Assembly (NCBI RefSeq): GCF_023502425.1
Contig: NZ_JAMFMA010000004.1
Location: 62,001-126,000, forward strand
Length of the DNA stretch: 64,000 nt
Direction of reading: 5' to 3'
Origin: Flagellimonas spongiicola
GTDB lineage: Bacteria > Bacteroidota > Bacteroidia > Flavobacteriales > Flavobacteriaceae
Under the pieces are notes generated by a model that saw nothing but the letters and a program-made list of their open reading frames with translations, had not been told where the DNA came from and did no database searches. Both the position numbers and the translations under genes were made by a program. Below, piece by piece: positions 1-8,992 of the stretch. Each line of letters begins with the position of its first letter. The first letter of the stretch is position 1.

Positions 1-1
1 G

Positions 2-1276
2 GGATACCAATTGACAGGATATTTTGCCCCAACTTCAAGATTTGGAACCCCAGAGGAATTTAAAATTCTTGTCGATAAATTCCATCAAAAAGGCATCGGT
101 GTTATTTTGGATTGGGTACCATCCCATTTTCCTGAGGATGCTCATGGTCTTGGATTTTTTGACGGTTCCCACTTATATGAACATCCAGACAGAAGGAGAG
201 GGTATCATCCGGATTGGAAAAGCTTGATTTTCAATTATGGAAGAAATGAGGTTAGAGCATTTTTGATCAGTAATGCCATTTTTTGGTTGGATCAATTTCA
301 TGTGGATGGACTCCGGGTAGATGCTGTGGCTTCGATGCTTTATTTGGACTATTCACGTGAGGATGGGGAATGGGAACCCAATATGTATGGTAATAATGAA
401 AACTTGGAAGCCATGTCATTTCTGCGCGAGATGAACACTGAGGTTTATGCCAGCTTCAAAGGTGTTCAGACCATTGCAGAAGAGTCTACAGCATTTACAG
501 GTGTTTCTAAACCTGTGGATCTTGGCGGGCTTGGATTTGGTATGAAATGGATGATGGGCTGGATGCACGATACATTGGAGTTTTTCAAAAAGGAACCTAT
601 TCACCGATCTTATGATCTCAACAAGATTACTTTCAGCATGACCTATGCGTTTACAGAGAATTTTATGCTTCCTTTTTCACATGATGAAGTGGTGTATGGT
701 AAAAACTCGCTCTTGTATCGTATGCCTGGCGATGAATGGCAACGTTTCGCCAATTTGAGGTTGCTTTATGGCTATATGTTTACCCATCCAGGGGCAAACT
801 TACTTTTTATGGGAGGTGAATTTGGACAGTCCTCAGAATGGAATTTTCAAGAAAGTTTAGATTGGCATTTGACCCAATACGATTATCATTCAGGGATACA
901 GGAGGTAATTAAGGATCTGAACAAACTCTATAAAACGCATCCAGCTTTGTTTGAAAAACAATTTAGTCCTGAAGGTTTTCAGTGGATAGAACATAATGAT
1001 CAGGAAAACTCAGTGATTTCATACATCAGAAAGGGGAATGACCCCAAGGATGATTTGATTGTTGTATGTAACTTCACGCCTGTACCAAGGGAGAATTATC
1101 GATTGGGAGTTCCAAAAACATCCCAGCTAAAGTTGCAGTTCAATAGTGATGACGCAAAATATTCCGGCAGTGGAATTGGAAAGAAAACCATAAAACCCTC
1201 AGCAAAGGAATGGAACGGACAGTCGCAATCAGTTTTAATGAATTTGCCTCCCTTGGGAGTCTTGGTTTATAAGTAA
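2..1276 (+). CDS. glgB: 1,4-alpha-glucan branching enzyme, 3' part (5' end outside window)
   Basis: The reading frame is open to the left edge, so this is the C-terminal 424 residues of a longer protein. It forms alpha-1,6 branches in glycogen in the cytoplasm. The GH13 signature regions are visible: DWVPSHF (region I), [10 protein letters not shown] with the nucleophile Asp (codon at 320), AEEST with the acid/base Glu (about 479) and FSHDEV (region IV). The last ~100 residues are the C-terminal all-beta domain of branching enzymes. The first in-frame start-like codon (TTG at 11) lies inside the conserved [18 protein letters not shown] block and is not a real start. A GH31 glucosidase follows 98 bp downstream, consistent with an alpha-glucan locus. 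Confidence 0.95.
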   Translation, partial: GYQLTGYFAPTSRFGTPEEFKILVDKFHQKGIGVILDWVPSHFPEDAHGLGFFDGSHLYEHPDRRRGYHPDWKSLIFNYGRNEVRAFLISNAIFWLDQFHVDGLRVDAVASMLYLDYSREDGEWEPNMYGNNENLEAMSFLREMNTEVYASFKGVQTIAEESTAFTGVSKPVDLGGLGFGMKWMMGWMHDTLEFFKKEPIHRSYDLNKITFSMTYAFTENFMLPFSHDEVVYGKNSLLYRMPGDEWQRFANLRLLYGYMFTHPGANLLFMGGEFGQSSEWNFQESLDWHLTQYDYHSGIQEVIKDLNKLYKTHPALFEKQFSPEGFQWIEHNDQENSVISYIRKGNDPKDDLIVVCNFTPVPRENYRLGVPKTSQLKLQFNSDDAKYSGSGIGKKTIKPSAKEWNGQSQSVLMNLPPLGVLVYK

Positions 1277-1374
1277 AAAACGGACTCAAACGTTATAGTT
1301 AACTGCTGTTCACAACATCTTTTTAATTTCTCGCGCTAAAGTCTTTCTTTTGTTCGTTACATAACCCATCAGCG

Positions 1375-3774
1375 ATGATTACCAACACTGAAATAGAAAA
1401 AAGAGGGAATCAATATCCCAATCATATAGTTGATTTTAAGCAGGAGAATGACAAGCTCTATTTTACCTCGCAAAATGGGGTAATTCTTGAAATCACAATA
1501 CTTAGAGATAGTGCAATTCGATTCAGGTATGCCACAGAGCATGTTTTTGAACCCGACTTTTCATATGCCATAAGCGATGATGTAAGCTTGGGATATAATG
1601 AATTGGAGGTCAAGGATGAGATTCCAGAATTTGTAATTACCACATCCAAAGTGAAGATTTATGTCCAAAAGTCAAATCTCAAGGTCCAAATTGTTGATTT
1701 GGAAGATACCGTAATTCTGGATGATGAATTAGGGTTTCATTGGGAAGAAAACTACGATTACGGTGGAAACATCGTAAAAATGGGCAAAGTCTGTCATACC
1801 GGAGAAAGTTATTACGGTATGGGGGACAAAGCTTCTCATACCAATTTAAAAGGAAAAAGAGTCAATAATTGGGTGACGGACTCCTATGCTTATGGAAAGG
1901 ATCAGGAGCCATTGTACAAGTCAATTCCTTTTTATGTTGGGCTAAAGGAGAATATTGCCTATGGGGTTTTCTTTGATAACTCGTTCAGCACCTATTTTGA
2001 TTTTGCACATGAGAAACGCAACGTAACCAGTTTCTGGGCCGATGGTGGAGAGATGAATTATTACTTTTTCTACGGCCCAAAAATGAGTCAAGTCGTAGAG
2101 GCATATACAGATTTGACCGGAGTTCCAGAATTACCGCCCTTATGGGCCCTGGGTTTCCATCAATCCAAATGGAGCTACTATCCTGAGAAAAAAGTAAAAA
2201 GCATTACTTCCACATTTAGAAAATTAAAGATTCCTTGTGATGCCATTTATTTGGATATCGATTACATGGAAGGGTTTCGATGTTTTACTTGGGATAACAA
2301 GAGATTTCCCAACCCCAAGAAAATGATTGAAGAATTGGAGGAGGATGGTTTTAAGACCATAACCATGATTGATCCAGGTATCAAGATTGATCGAGATTAT
2401 TGGGTGTATCAACAGGCAATGGACAATGGTTTTTTCTGTAGAAGAGCCGATGGACCTCATTTTAAAGGGAAGGTTTGGCCTGGGGAATGTAAATTTCCTG
2501 ATTTCACGGATCCAGAAGTCCGCGAATGGTGGGCGGGACTATACAAAGAAATGATTGCCGACCTAGGGGTTAACGGGGTATGGAACGATATGAATGAACC
2601 TGCGATCATGGAAGTTCCGACTAAAACCGCAAACTTGGATGTTCGCCACGATTATGATGGTCATCCATGTAGTCATAGAAAAGCACATAATGTCTATGGC
2701 ATGCAGATGGTAAGAGCCACGTACAATGGTGTAAAGAAATTCATGTTCCCAAAAAGACCTTTTGTTTTGACAAGGGCAGCTTACGCGGGTACGCAACGAT
2801 ACTGTGCTACTTGGACTGGAGATAACGTAGCTACTTGGGAACATCTTTGGATTGCCAATGTACAGATGCAACGCATGTGTATGAGCGGATATTCCTTTGT
2901 AGGCTCTGATATTGGTGGGTTTGCGGAGCAACCCAATGGCGAATTATTTGCACGCTGGATGCAATTGGCAATATTCCATCCCTTCTGTCGTGTGCATTCA
3001 AGTGGTGATCATGGAGATCAAGAACCATGGTCGTTTGGCGATGAGATTACGGATATAGTTCGAAAGTATATTGAGTTGCGCTATCAGTTTTTACCCTATC
3101 TATATACCATGTTTTATAGGTATATCAAAGAAGGTTTCCCTATGCTACAGTCCTTGGTGTTTTATGATCAAGAAGATACCCAGACCCATTTTAGAACTGA
3201 CGAGTTCTTATTTGGAGAGCAAATGTTGGTTTGCCCAGTTCAAGAGCCAAATGCCCAAGGAAGACGTATGTATTTCCCTAAAGGGAATTGGTACAACTAT
3301 TGGACCAAAGAAGTGGTATCCGGAGGGGTTGAGAAATGGGTGGCGGCCGATATTCAGAAGATTCCTTTATTTATAAAGGAAGGCGCAATGATTCCTAAAT
3401 ATCCAGTACAGCAATACATTGGTGAGATTGAAGTAGAGCAATTGGAAATGGAGGTGTATTTTAAGGAAGGTATAGAAATTTCAAGGGTATACGAAGATCA
3501 ACAAGATGGGTATGACTATAAAAAAGGCAGGTTCAGTCTAAGAAGGTTCCGTTTGCGAGGTAAGGAAAACGAATTGATTATTCAGCAGTTCAAGGATGGG
3601 AATTTCATTACCTCCTATGAAACCATAAAACTGTGTTTCCATGGACTTCCATTTAAAATCAGCGAGGTGGAATTGGATAATGAAAAAGTGAACCTAGATG
3701 ACATTAAATTGAACGGTAATAACAGTATAGAAGTCAGTAAGGATTTTACAGAGCTGCACCTTTTTGGAAAATAA
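1375..3774 (+). CDS. GH31 family alpha-glucosidase
   Basis: A 799-residue glycoside hydrolase family 31 enzyme, expected to release glucose from the non-reducing end of alpha-glucans or maltooligosaccharides. The nucleophile Asp405 lies in the block WNDMNEP (codons 403-409) and the acid/base Asp483 in WTGDN. GSDIGGF downstream is also typical of the family. No signal peptide is present, so the enzyme is probably cytoplasmic, fitting glycogen or maltodextrin turnover beside glgB. The ATG at 1375 is the first start in frame; no clear ribosome binding site or promoter was recognised in the 98 bp upstream. Substrate linkage cannot be decided from sequence alone. Confidence 0.93.
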   Translation: MITNTEIEKRGNQYPNHIVDFKQENDKLYFTSQNGVILEITILRDSAIRFRYATEHVFEPDFSYAISDDVSLGYNELEVKDEIPEFVITTSKVKIYVQKSNLKVQIVDLEDTVILDDELGFHWEENYDYGGNIVKMGKVCHTGESYYGMGDKASHTNLKGKRVNNWVTDSYAYGKDQEPLYKSIPFYVGLKENIAYGVFFDNSFSTYFDFAHEKRNVTSFWADGGEMNYYFFYGPKMSQVVEAYTDLTGVPELPPLWALGFHQSKWSYYPEKKVKSITSTFRKLKIPCDAIYLDIDYMEGFRCFTWDNKRFPNPKKMIEELEEDGFKTITMIDPGIKIDRDYWVYQQAMDNGFFCRRADGPHFKGKVWPGECKFPDFTDPEVREWWAGLYKEMIADLGVNGVWNDMNEPAIMEVPTKTANLDVRHDYDGHPCSHRKAHNVYGMQMVRATYNGVKKFMFPKRPFVLTRAAYAGTQRYCATWTGDNVATWEHLWIANVQMQRMCMSGYSFVGSDIGGFAEQPNGELFARWMQLAIFHPFCRVHSSGDHGDQEPWSFGDEITDIVRKYIELRYQFLPYLYTMFYRYIKEGFPMLQSLVFYDQEDTQTHFRTDEFLFGEQMLVCPVQEPNAQGRRMYFPKGNWYNYWTKEVVSGGVEKWVAADIQKIPLFIKEGAMIPKYPVQQYIGEIEVEQLEMEVYFKEGIEISRVYEDQQDGYDYKKGRFSLRRFRLRGKENELIIQQFKDGNFITSYETIKLCFHGLPFKISEVELDNEKVNLDDIKLNGNNSIEVSKDFTELHLFGK

Positions 3775-3813
3775 TTTTTTGTAATTTCCCTAGACTAAAC
3801 ACTATTAACAATT

Positions 3814-4623
3814 ATGAAAAAGTTTATTCTAACATTGGCGGTTTTTCTGGCAGTAGTAGCCTGCAAGGTGAATCCGTTCACAGGGAAAAGTACGCTTAAT
3901 TTTTACCCGAATAGCCAGATATTTCCAATGGCTTTTGCCCAGTATGACCAGTTTTTGAATGAAAACAAAGTAATTACGGGTACGTCCGATGCGGAAATGA
4001 TAACCAAGGTAGGGCAGCGGATTGCCACTGCAGCTGAAAGATGGTTGGATGCCAACGGTCATCCAGGGTATTTGAAAGACTACAAATGGGAATACAATTT
4101 GGTAAACGATGAAACAGTTAACGCATGGTGTATGCCAGGGGGTAAGATTGTTTTCTATACGGGAATACTGCCCATTACCCAGACTGAAACTGGAGTTGCC
4201 GTAGTTATGGGGCATGAGGTGGCCCATGCACTTGCTGATCATGGTGCACAACGTATGAGTGCAGGAATGCTTCAGCAAATTGGTGCTGTTGCAGGGAATG
4301 TTGCCATCAAGGACGAGGAAACAAGAAATACCTTTAATCAGGCATACGGCTTAGGCTCAACGGTAGGTTTAATGTTGCCATTTAGTAGAAGTCATGAGAC
4401 GGAAGCGGATAGAATTGGACTTCAAATTATGGCGATAGCAGGGTATAATCCTGATGAGGCTGCCGCACTTTGGCGACGTATGAAAGCAAAGGCAGGAGGT
4501 CAAGCTCCTCCAGAATTTTTAAGTACTCATCCATCAAACGATACTAGAATCAACAATTTGACCGCTTGGGCACCAGCCGCCAAGCAAGAGGCAGCCAAGT
4601 TTGGGGTGACTTCATTTAAATAA
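3814..4623 (+). CDS. M48 family metalloprotease, lipoprotein
   Basis: A 269-residue zinc metallopeptidase. The N-terminus has a lipoprotein signal with lipobox VVA-C (Cys17), so it should be lipid-anchored in the cell envelope. The zinc motif HEVAH occupies residues 134-138 and the third ligand is probably Glu195 in SHETEAD. This matches the single-domain M48C group (LoiP/YggG, BepA-like without TPRs), which takes part in outer-membrane protein quality control. It starts 39 bp after the GH31 gene and ends before a strong hairpin at 4647, so it closes this transcription unit. The exact substrate is unknown. Confidence 0.92.
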   Translation: MKKFILTLAVFLAVVACKVNPFTGKSTLNFYPNSQIFPMAFAQYDQFLNENKVITGTSDAEMITKVGQRIATAAERWLDANGHPGYLKDYKWEYNLVNDETVNAWCMPGGKIVFYTGILPITQTETGVAVVMGHEVAHALADHGAQRMSAGMLQQIGAVAGNVAIKDEETRNTFNQAYGLGSTVGLMLPFSRSHETEADRIGLQIMAIAGYNPDEAAALWRRMKAKAGGQAPPEFLSTHPSNDTRINNLTAWAPAAKQEAAKFGVTSFK

Positions 4624-4646
4624 ACAAATTGACCAAAAAGTAACCG

Positions 4647-4710
4647 ATGCCGTTTGCTGCTGAAATTGAACTTATTCTAGTTCAGTTCCAGCTGTAAGTG
4701 GCATTTTTAT
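4647..4710 (+). terminator. Rho-independent terminator with long stem after the M48 gene
   Basis: A 13-bp stem (GCTGAAATTGAAC pairing with GTTCAGTTCCAGC, one A-C mismatch and one G-T pair) is extended by an outer ATGCC/GGCAT pairing and followed by TTTTT at 4704-4708. It ends only about 10 bases before the ATG of the next gene, so that gene's promoter must overlap the hairpin or the hairpin sits in its leader. Confidence 0.75.
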
Positions 4711-4720
4711 TTAATAGCAT

Positions 4721-6049
4721 ATGGCACAAGTAATGGCAATAAAAGGTAGTAAGAAGTTATTGAATGCATGGGCCTTTTATGATTGGGCCAATTCGGTCTA
4801 TAGCTTGGTCATTTCATCGGCGATCTTCCCTATTTTTTACGGGGCGTTGTTTCGCGTTGCCGAAATAGAAAAGGTTACCATCTTTGGAGGGGAAATTGCG
4901 CGTGCACCTTTGATCAGTTATGTAACTTCTTTGGCTTTTGTATTTATTGCCATTGTTACACCACTCGTATCAGGAATAGCCGATTATTTGGGAAACAAAA
5001 AGATATTTCTCAAGTTCTTTTGCTACCTAGGTGGATTCTCCTGTATTGGATTGTATTGGTTTTCATTGGAAAACATCTATTTCGGACTTGTATGTTACTT
5101 CTTTGGTCTTGTTGGATTCTGGGTCAGTTTCGCGATAAATAATTCTTATCTACCAGACATCGCTTTTCCTGAACAACAAGATGGAATTAGTGCCAAAGGT
5201 TTTTCCTTAGGGTACATTGGCAGTGTAATTCTTTTGGCAATAAACCTTGCCATGGTCTTGGTTTTGCCCAATATGCTTGGTATTGAGGAAATTGGAGGGG
5301 AACCAGTTGCAATCGTAATGATGAAGTATTCCTTTATAATGGTTGGTATCTGGTGGATGCTTTTTAGCCAATATACCTTTAAACATTTACCTAAAGGGCA
5401 CAAAAGGGAAGGAGCTAGAACCAATGTGTTGTTAAACGGTTTTAGGGAACTAAAAAGTGTCTGGAAGCAATTGGGTACGGAAATTAGGTTAAAACGTTAT
5501 CTAGGTGCTTTTTTTGTGTATAGCATGGCAGTGCAGACTATTATGCTCATCGCTACCTACTTTGGCGAGGAAGAAATAGATTGGGGTTCTGATGATTTTA
5601 GACAATTTGGGCTCATCATCAGCATTTTGATTATTCAAGTCATTGCGATTGGCGGCGCCTATTTGACCGCTTATCTTTCAAAATTATACGGAAACGTAAG
5701 AACGTTGGTGTGGGTGAATATTGTGTGGATATTGCTCTGTATTTATGCCTATTTTCTCCAAACACCTATGGATTTCTTCATTGCTGCTGGTCTAGTAGGT
5801 GTGGTCATGGGAGGAATCCAAGCACTTTCGCGTTCCACCTATTCTAAGTTTTTACCAGAAACAACGGATACTACTTCTTTTTTCAGCTTTTATGATGTTG
5901 CTGAAAAAATTGGGATTGTAATCGGAACGTTCCTATATGGCGCTGTGGCCCAGCTGACCGGTAGTATGCGTAATAGTACCATCTTTTTAGGTCTCTTTTT
6001 CTTGATTGGTGCCATACTTTTGTTACGTGTCAATAAGAAATCAACTTAA
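4721..6049 (+). CDS. MFS transporter, UMF1/Atg22-like family
   Basis: A 442-residue integral membrane protein with about 12 hydrophobic segments. The N-terminal block NAWAFYDWANSVYS is the hallmark of the UMF1 branch of the major facilitator superfamily, related to the yeast vacuolar amino-acid effluxer Atg22. It probably exports a small metabolite across the inner membrane; the substrate cannot be read from sequence. The start at 4721 is followed by a second ATG four codons later (4733) that is equally possible. The downstream lipoprotein gene begins 13 bp after its stop, so the two are probably co-transcribed. Confidence 0.88.
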   Translation: MAQVMAIKGSKKLLNAWAFYDWANSVYSLVISSAIFPIFYGALFRVAEIEKVTIFGGEIARAPLISYVTSLAFVFIAIVTPLVSGIADYLGNKKIFLKFFCYLGGFSCIGLYWFSLENIYFGLVCYFFGLVGFWVSFAINNSYLPDIAFPEQQDGISAKGFSLGYIGSVILLAINLAMVLVLPNMLGIEEIGGEPVAIVMMKYSFIMVGIWWMLFSQYTFKHLPKGHKREGARTNVLLNGFRELKSVWKQLGTEIRLKRYLGAFFVYSMAVQTIMLIATYFGEEEIDWGSDDFRQFGLIISILIIQVIAIGGAYLTAYLSKLYGNVRTLVWVNIVWILLCIYAYFLQTPMDFFIAAGLVGVVMGGIQALSRSTYSKFLPETTDTTSFFSFYDVAEKIGIVIGTFLYGAVAQLTGSMRNSTIFLGLFFLIGAILLLRVNKKST

Positions 6050-6062
6050 ATTAACTGTTCGA

Positions 6063-6551
6063 ATGAAATTCAAATCCCTTTTTAGTCTAGTTGTGGTTGT
6101 GCTGCTCGCTTCTTGTGCTGATCAGACCAAAAATGTTCAACCCATAGTGGATGCGTATTATGAAACCTATGCACAACGAAACGATTTTGAAAAGTTGCTT
6201 TCCTATTATGATGAATCCATCTTACTCGAGGATTATATCAATGGTGATAAAATTGAGGGAAAGACCGCATTACGGGAATTTTTGGATTGGGACAATCCAA
6301 ATTTTAACATGGTGGAACCTGTTGCTCTAACCATCGCGGATCAAATGATTGAAGGCAATAAAGTAGTGACCAAAGGTCATTTCTCTAAATTCAAATGGGG
6401 TTCGTATGAATTTGGACCCATGCAGTTTGTAACTATTTTGACCTTTAATGATGATGGTAAAATCATCCGACATGAGGATTGGATTAATTATCCTTCCAAC
6501 TTAATTGATTACGACACTAGGGTAAACTCAAATGATTGGATAAAAAAATAG
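6063..6551 (+). CDS. NTF2/SnoaL-like lipoprotein
   Basis: A 162-residue protein with a lipoprotein signal ending LLAS-C, followed by an NTF2-like (SnoaL) fold typified by VDAYYETYAQRNDFEKLLSYYDES and a later KGHFSKFKWG strand. An upstream in-frame TTG/ATG-like start at 6006 would overlap the MFS gene and bury the signal peptide, so the ATG at 6063 is chosen. Proteins of this fold range from isomerases to non-catalytic ligand binders; no function can be assigned. It is probably co-transcribed with the MFS transporter and ends in a bidirectional terminator. Confidence 0.82.
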   Translation: MKFKSLFSLVVVVLLASCADQTKNVQPIVDAYYETYAQRNDFEKLLSYYDESILLEDYINGDKIEGKTALREFLDWDNPNFNMVEPVALTIADQMIEGNKVVTKGHFSKFKWGSYEFGPMQFVTILTFNDDGKIIRHEDWINYPSNLIDYDTRVNSNDWIKK

Positions 6552-6590
6552 ACCCCATCCAATGGACAGGGTCTAGACGTTTTTTGATTG
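6541..6590. terminator. Bidirectional terminator between convergent genes
   Basis: AGACCC (6550-6555) pairs with GGGTCT (6569-6574), with inner TCC/GGA pairing. Six T follow on the plus side (6580-6585) and a run of seven A at 6542-6548 supplies the T-tract on the minus strand. It can therefore serve both the lipoprotein gene and the minus-strand GIN-protein operon ending at 6603. Confidence 0.8.
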
Positions 6591-6602
6591 AATTCTTTTT
6601 GG

Positions 6603-7328
6603 TTATCCTTTGGATATGTCTCCTGAACCAGACGCTTTACTCTTGATTTTCTTCGGATTTCCTCTGTAGCTTATGTCGCCAGAACCAGATACTCTAGCGT
6701 CAATGGATTGATTAGCAGTTACTTTGATATCTGCCGAACCAGATACCTGAGCCGTTACAAACTCTGCTTCAAGACCATAGGCCTTAACATCACCAGAACC
6801 GGATACTTGTACACTGAAGTCCGTTGCCGAACCTTCAAGATTAATGTCTCCAGATCCTGATAAAGAAGCGTTTAAACTTTGTGCTTCAACAGTCAAACTT
6901 ACATCTCCGGAACCTGACATTGAAGCATCAAAGTCGTCTGCTTTAATGGTGGTTCTACTCACAACATCGCCAGAACCTGATAAGGATACTGCATTGATAT
7001 CTTCAATAGGCACGGTCACCGTAATTCCAGAATTCCAATTAGAAGGTCTTAGGTTTACACCTCGTTCTTGTTTTACAATCAATTTGCCATTTTTTACTTC
7101 GGTTTTGATGTATTCCAATAGGTTGGACTCGCCCTTCAATATGATTTCGCCTTCGTTTCCGGCAACGATTTCCAAATCGAACCATCCTGCCAAGGAAACC
7201 GCATCATAGTCACCAACAGAACGTTCTATAGTTACGACATCTCCGTTGCCTCTTACTTTTTTGCCCCATTGGGCATTGGTTACTGCCATCATGGACAGTG
7301 CTAGGGTTAATGTGATTAGTTTTTTCAT
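6603..7328 (-). CDS. Secreted head-GIN domain (DUF2807) repeat protein
   Basis: A 241-residue protein with a Sec signal peptide (cleavage near TNA-QW). The mature part matches the putative auto-transporter adhesin head GIN domain. Its second half is a ladder of short repeats of the form SGSGD(V/I), seen seven times (one as SGSAD) at intervals of about 20 residues, which predicts a right-handed beta-solenoid. It is the last gene of a four-gene minus-strand unit headed by an ECF sigma factor, which probably controls it. Likely location is the periplasm or outer surface. Biochemical function is unknown for this family. Confidence 0.87.
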   Translation of the reverse strand: MKKLITLTLALSMMAVTNAQWGKKVRGNGDVVTIERSVGDYDAVSLAGWFDLEIVAGNEGEIILKGESNLLEYIKTEVKNGKLIVKQERGVNLRPSNWNSGITVTVPIEDINAVSLSGSGDVVSRTTIKADDFDASMSGSGDVSLTVEAQSLNASLSGSGDINLEGSATDFSVQVSGSGDVKAYGLEAEFVTAQVSGSADIKVTANQSIDARVSGSGDISYRGNPKKIKSKASGSGDISKG

Positions 7329-7357
7329 GATCGTGTTTAATTTGCGTTTTTTGATTA

Positions 7358-8452
7358 TTAATTCTGACTAAAAGTAATACCACCATAGTCCGATGTAATC
7401 AGTACAGTATTGCCTGAATTTTCGGAACCGTAGTATCCCTTGTAATATTTTTCTCTTGATTTTTCCTTGCTGATGTTGATTTCAAAAGGATCAATACCAT
7501 TTACCCCGGCGTATTCTGCTGAAATCTCAAAGTTAAAATGATAGCCTGGTGAATAGCCGATACGTATTCCAGTGTAATCGGTTCTAATGTCCATATTTCC
7601 GGCATCGTCAGCCATATTTGCTATTTTCAAAGAACCGTAATCGGATGTGATGTTGACATTTCCGTGGACGGTTCCTAATTTCAAACCAACATAATCACCA
7701 CTGCCATTAACATTGTTCACCTCTATAATTTCCATTGAACCATAATCTGTATTATACTCCAAGTTTTCCATTTGGTTGACCACACTGTTTGTATAATCTG
7801 CCTTAATAGTTAGGTTACCGGCTTTTTCAACGGTAAATCCGGAGTAATCGGCAATGATTTCTGCACTGTTTATGTATTCAAAGTTGGAACGTGAGGTGTA
7901 GTCAAATCGAAGTTCGTTGTTTCTTCCTCTAAGTTCTCCAACATCAATTTTGCCATAGTCACAGCTGATTTTAGCATGACCGTCTACTCGATCAAGGTAA
8001 ATATTGCCATAATCATTGCTCAAGCTAACACTATTTTTAACTGGAATTTTCACGGTGTAGTTCACTTGAACGTTCACATTATTGCGTTTTCCCCAGTTCC
8101 AACCCCAGTTTCTGCCACCATCACCAAATCGGGTGCGTGCAGAGACCAAACTATTGCTGGTTTCAAAATCCACATCAATTTCAGTAAGCCTTTTTTCCAC
8201 TCGTTCCTCATTGTTTCCACTGGTCTGGATATGGATTTCCATAACAACTCGGTCTTCATTCCAAGAAGTAATGTTAAGGTTGCCATAGCTGTTCTTCACT
8301 TTGAACAGGGCATCTGAATTCACATTGAATTCTTTTTTGATTGTCTTTTCCTTAGTGTACCGCCCTTTTAGTTTGCCATTGTTGGCAACCATGACCAAAG
8401 GAAGCAGTGCTAATGTCAAAAAGACATATTTATATCGTAATGTTTTCATCAT
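7358..8452 (-). CDS. Secreted DY-repeat beta-solenoid protein (DUF4097-like)
   Basis: A 364-residue protein with a signal peptide. After an N-terminal beta domain (about 30-140) containing an NWGWNWG motif, the sequence becomes a ladder of rungs centred on DY-G/T/S (NDYGNIYL, CDYGKIDV, ADYSGFTV, TDYGSMEI, SDYGSLKI and others), at least eleven copies about 20 residues apart. This resembles the DUF4097 adhesin-like solenoids. Two adjacent ATG codons (8452, 8449) can start it; either overlaps the end of the anti-sigma-like gene. Probably co-regulated with the DUF2807 protein 29 bp downstream. Function unknown. Confidence 0.82.
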   Translation of the reverse strand: MMKTLRYKYVFLTLALLPLVMVANNGKLKGRYTKEKTIKKEFNVNSDALFKVKNSYGNLNITSWNEDRVVMEIHIQTSGNNEERVEKRLTEIDVDFETSNSLVSARTRFGDGGRNWGWNWGKRNNVNVQVNYTVKIPVKNSVSLSNDYGNIYLDRVDGHAKISCDYGKIDVGELRGRNNELRFDYTSRSNFEYINSAEIIADYSGFTVEKAGNLTIKADYTNSVVNQMENLEYNTDYGSMEIIEVNNVNGSGDYVGLKLGTVHGNVNITSDYGSLKIANMADDAGNMDIRTDYTGIRIGYSPGYHFNFEISAEYAGVNGIDPFEINISKEKSREKYYKGYYGSENSGNTVLITSDYGGITFSQN

Positions 8453-8990
8453 AATTAGTTTTAATATTCTTTATATTTTCAATATTGGTCAGTACTTCTT
8501 GTAATAGATCGATTCGGGTTTGGAAATTGGTGATCATTGCATTTAAGATGAACTTACTATTACCTCCATTCACGAGTTCTTGTTCCAAAGCATCGTAATC
8601 GGATTGTAGTTTTTCCAATTGAACCAAAGTGTCGTCTACGAGCTTGGCCGTTTCAGGTGATTTTTCATCCTTGAGTTGCTGCACTTGCGCCTCAATAAGA
8701 TTTGCAAAGTAGAACTCGGTTTCCGAGACTTCAGGTGCAATTTCCACAACCTGCTCCTTTATAGAAGGTTTATTGTTGATTACCTGCAAACCGAGCACAC
8801 ATAAAAGGGCCACGGAAGCCGCAATTGACAAAGATTTCCACCAATTGGTCTTTTTACCGTTCAGACTTGTAACTCCTTTGGATTGATTCAATTTTTGCAA
8901 GAAACGATCTTGATGTCCCTGTTTTGGGTTTTCTACATCGAATTCGCCTTCAAGACGTTGGAACAATTGATCTAGATTATCTTTTTCCAT
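8430..8990 (-). CDS. Anti-sigma-factor-like membrane protein
   Basis: A 186-residue protein with a soluble N-terminal region of about 50 residues, a single transmembrane segment (SLSIAASVALLCVLGLQVI) and a periplasmic part rich in predicted helices with coiled-coil character (VQQLKDEKS to ALEQELV). The gene starts two bases after the stop of an ECF sigma factor, the standard arrangement for a sigma/anti-sigma pair, so it is inferred to sequester that sigma factor at the membrane. A zinc anti-sigma HxxxCxxC motif is not visible. An apparent longer start (TTG at 8996) overlaps the sigma gene; the ATG at 8990 is preferred. Confidence 0.75.
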   Translation of the reverse strand: MEKDNLDQLFQRLEGEFDVENPKQGHQDRFLQKLNQSKGVTSLNGKKTNWWKSLSIAASVALLCVLGLQVINNKPSIKEQVVEIAPEVSETEFYFANLIEAQVQQLKDEKSPETAKLVDDTLVQLEKLQSDYDALEQELVNGGNSKFILNAMITNFQTRIDLLQEVLTNIENIKNIKTNYDENITI

Positions 8991-8992
8991 AA

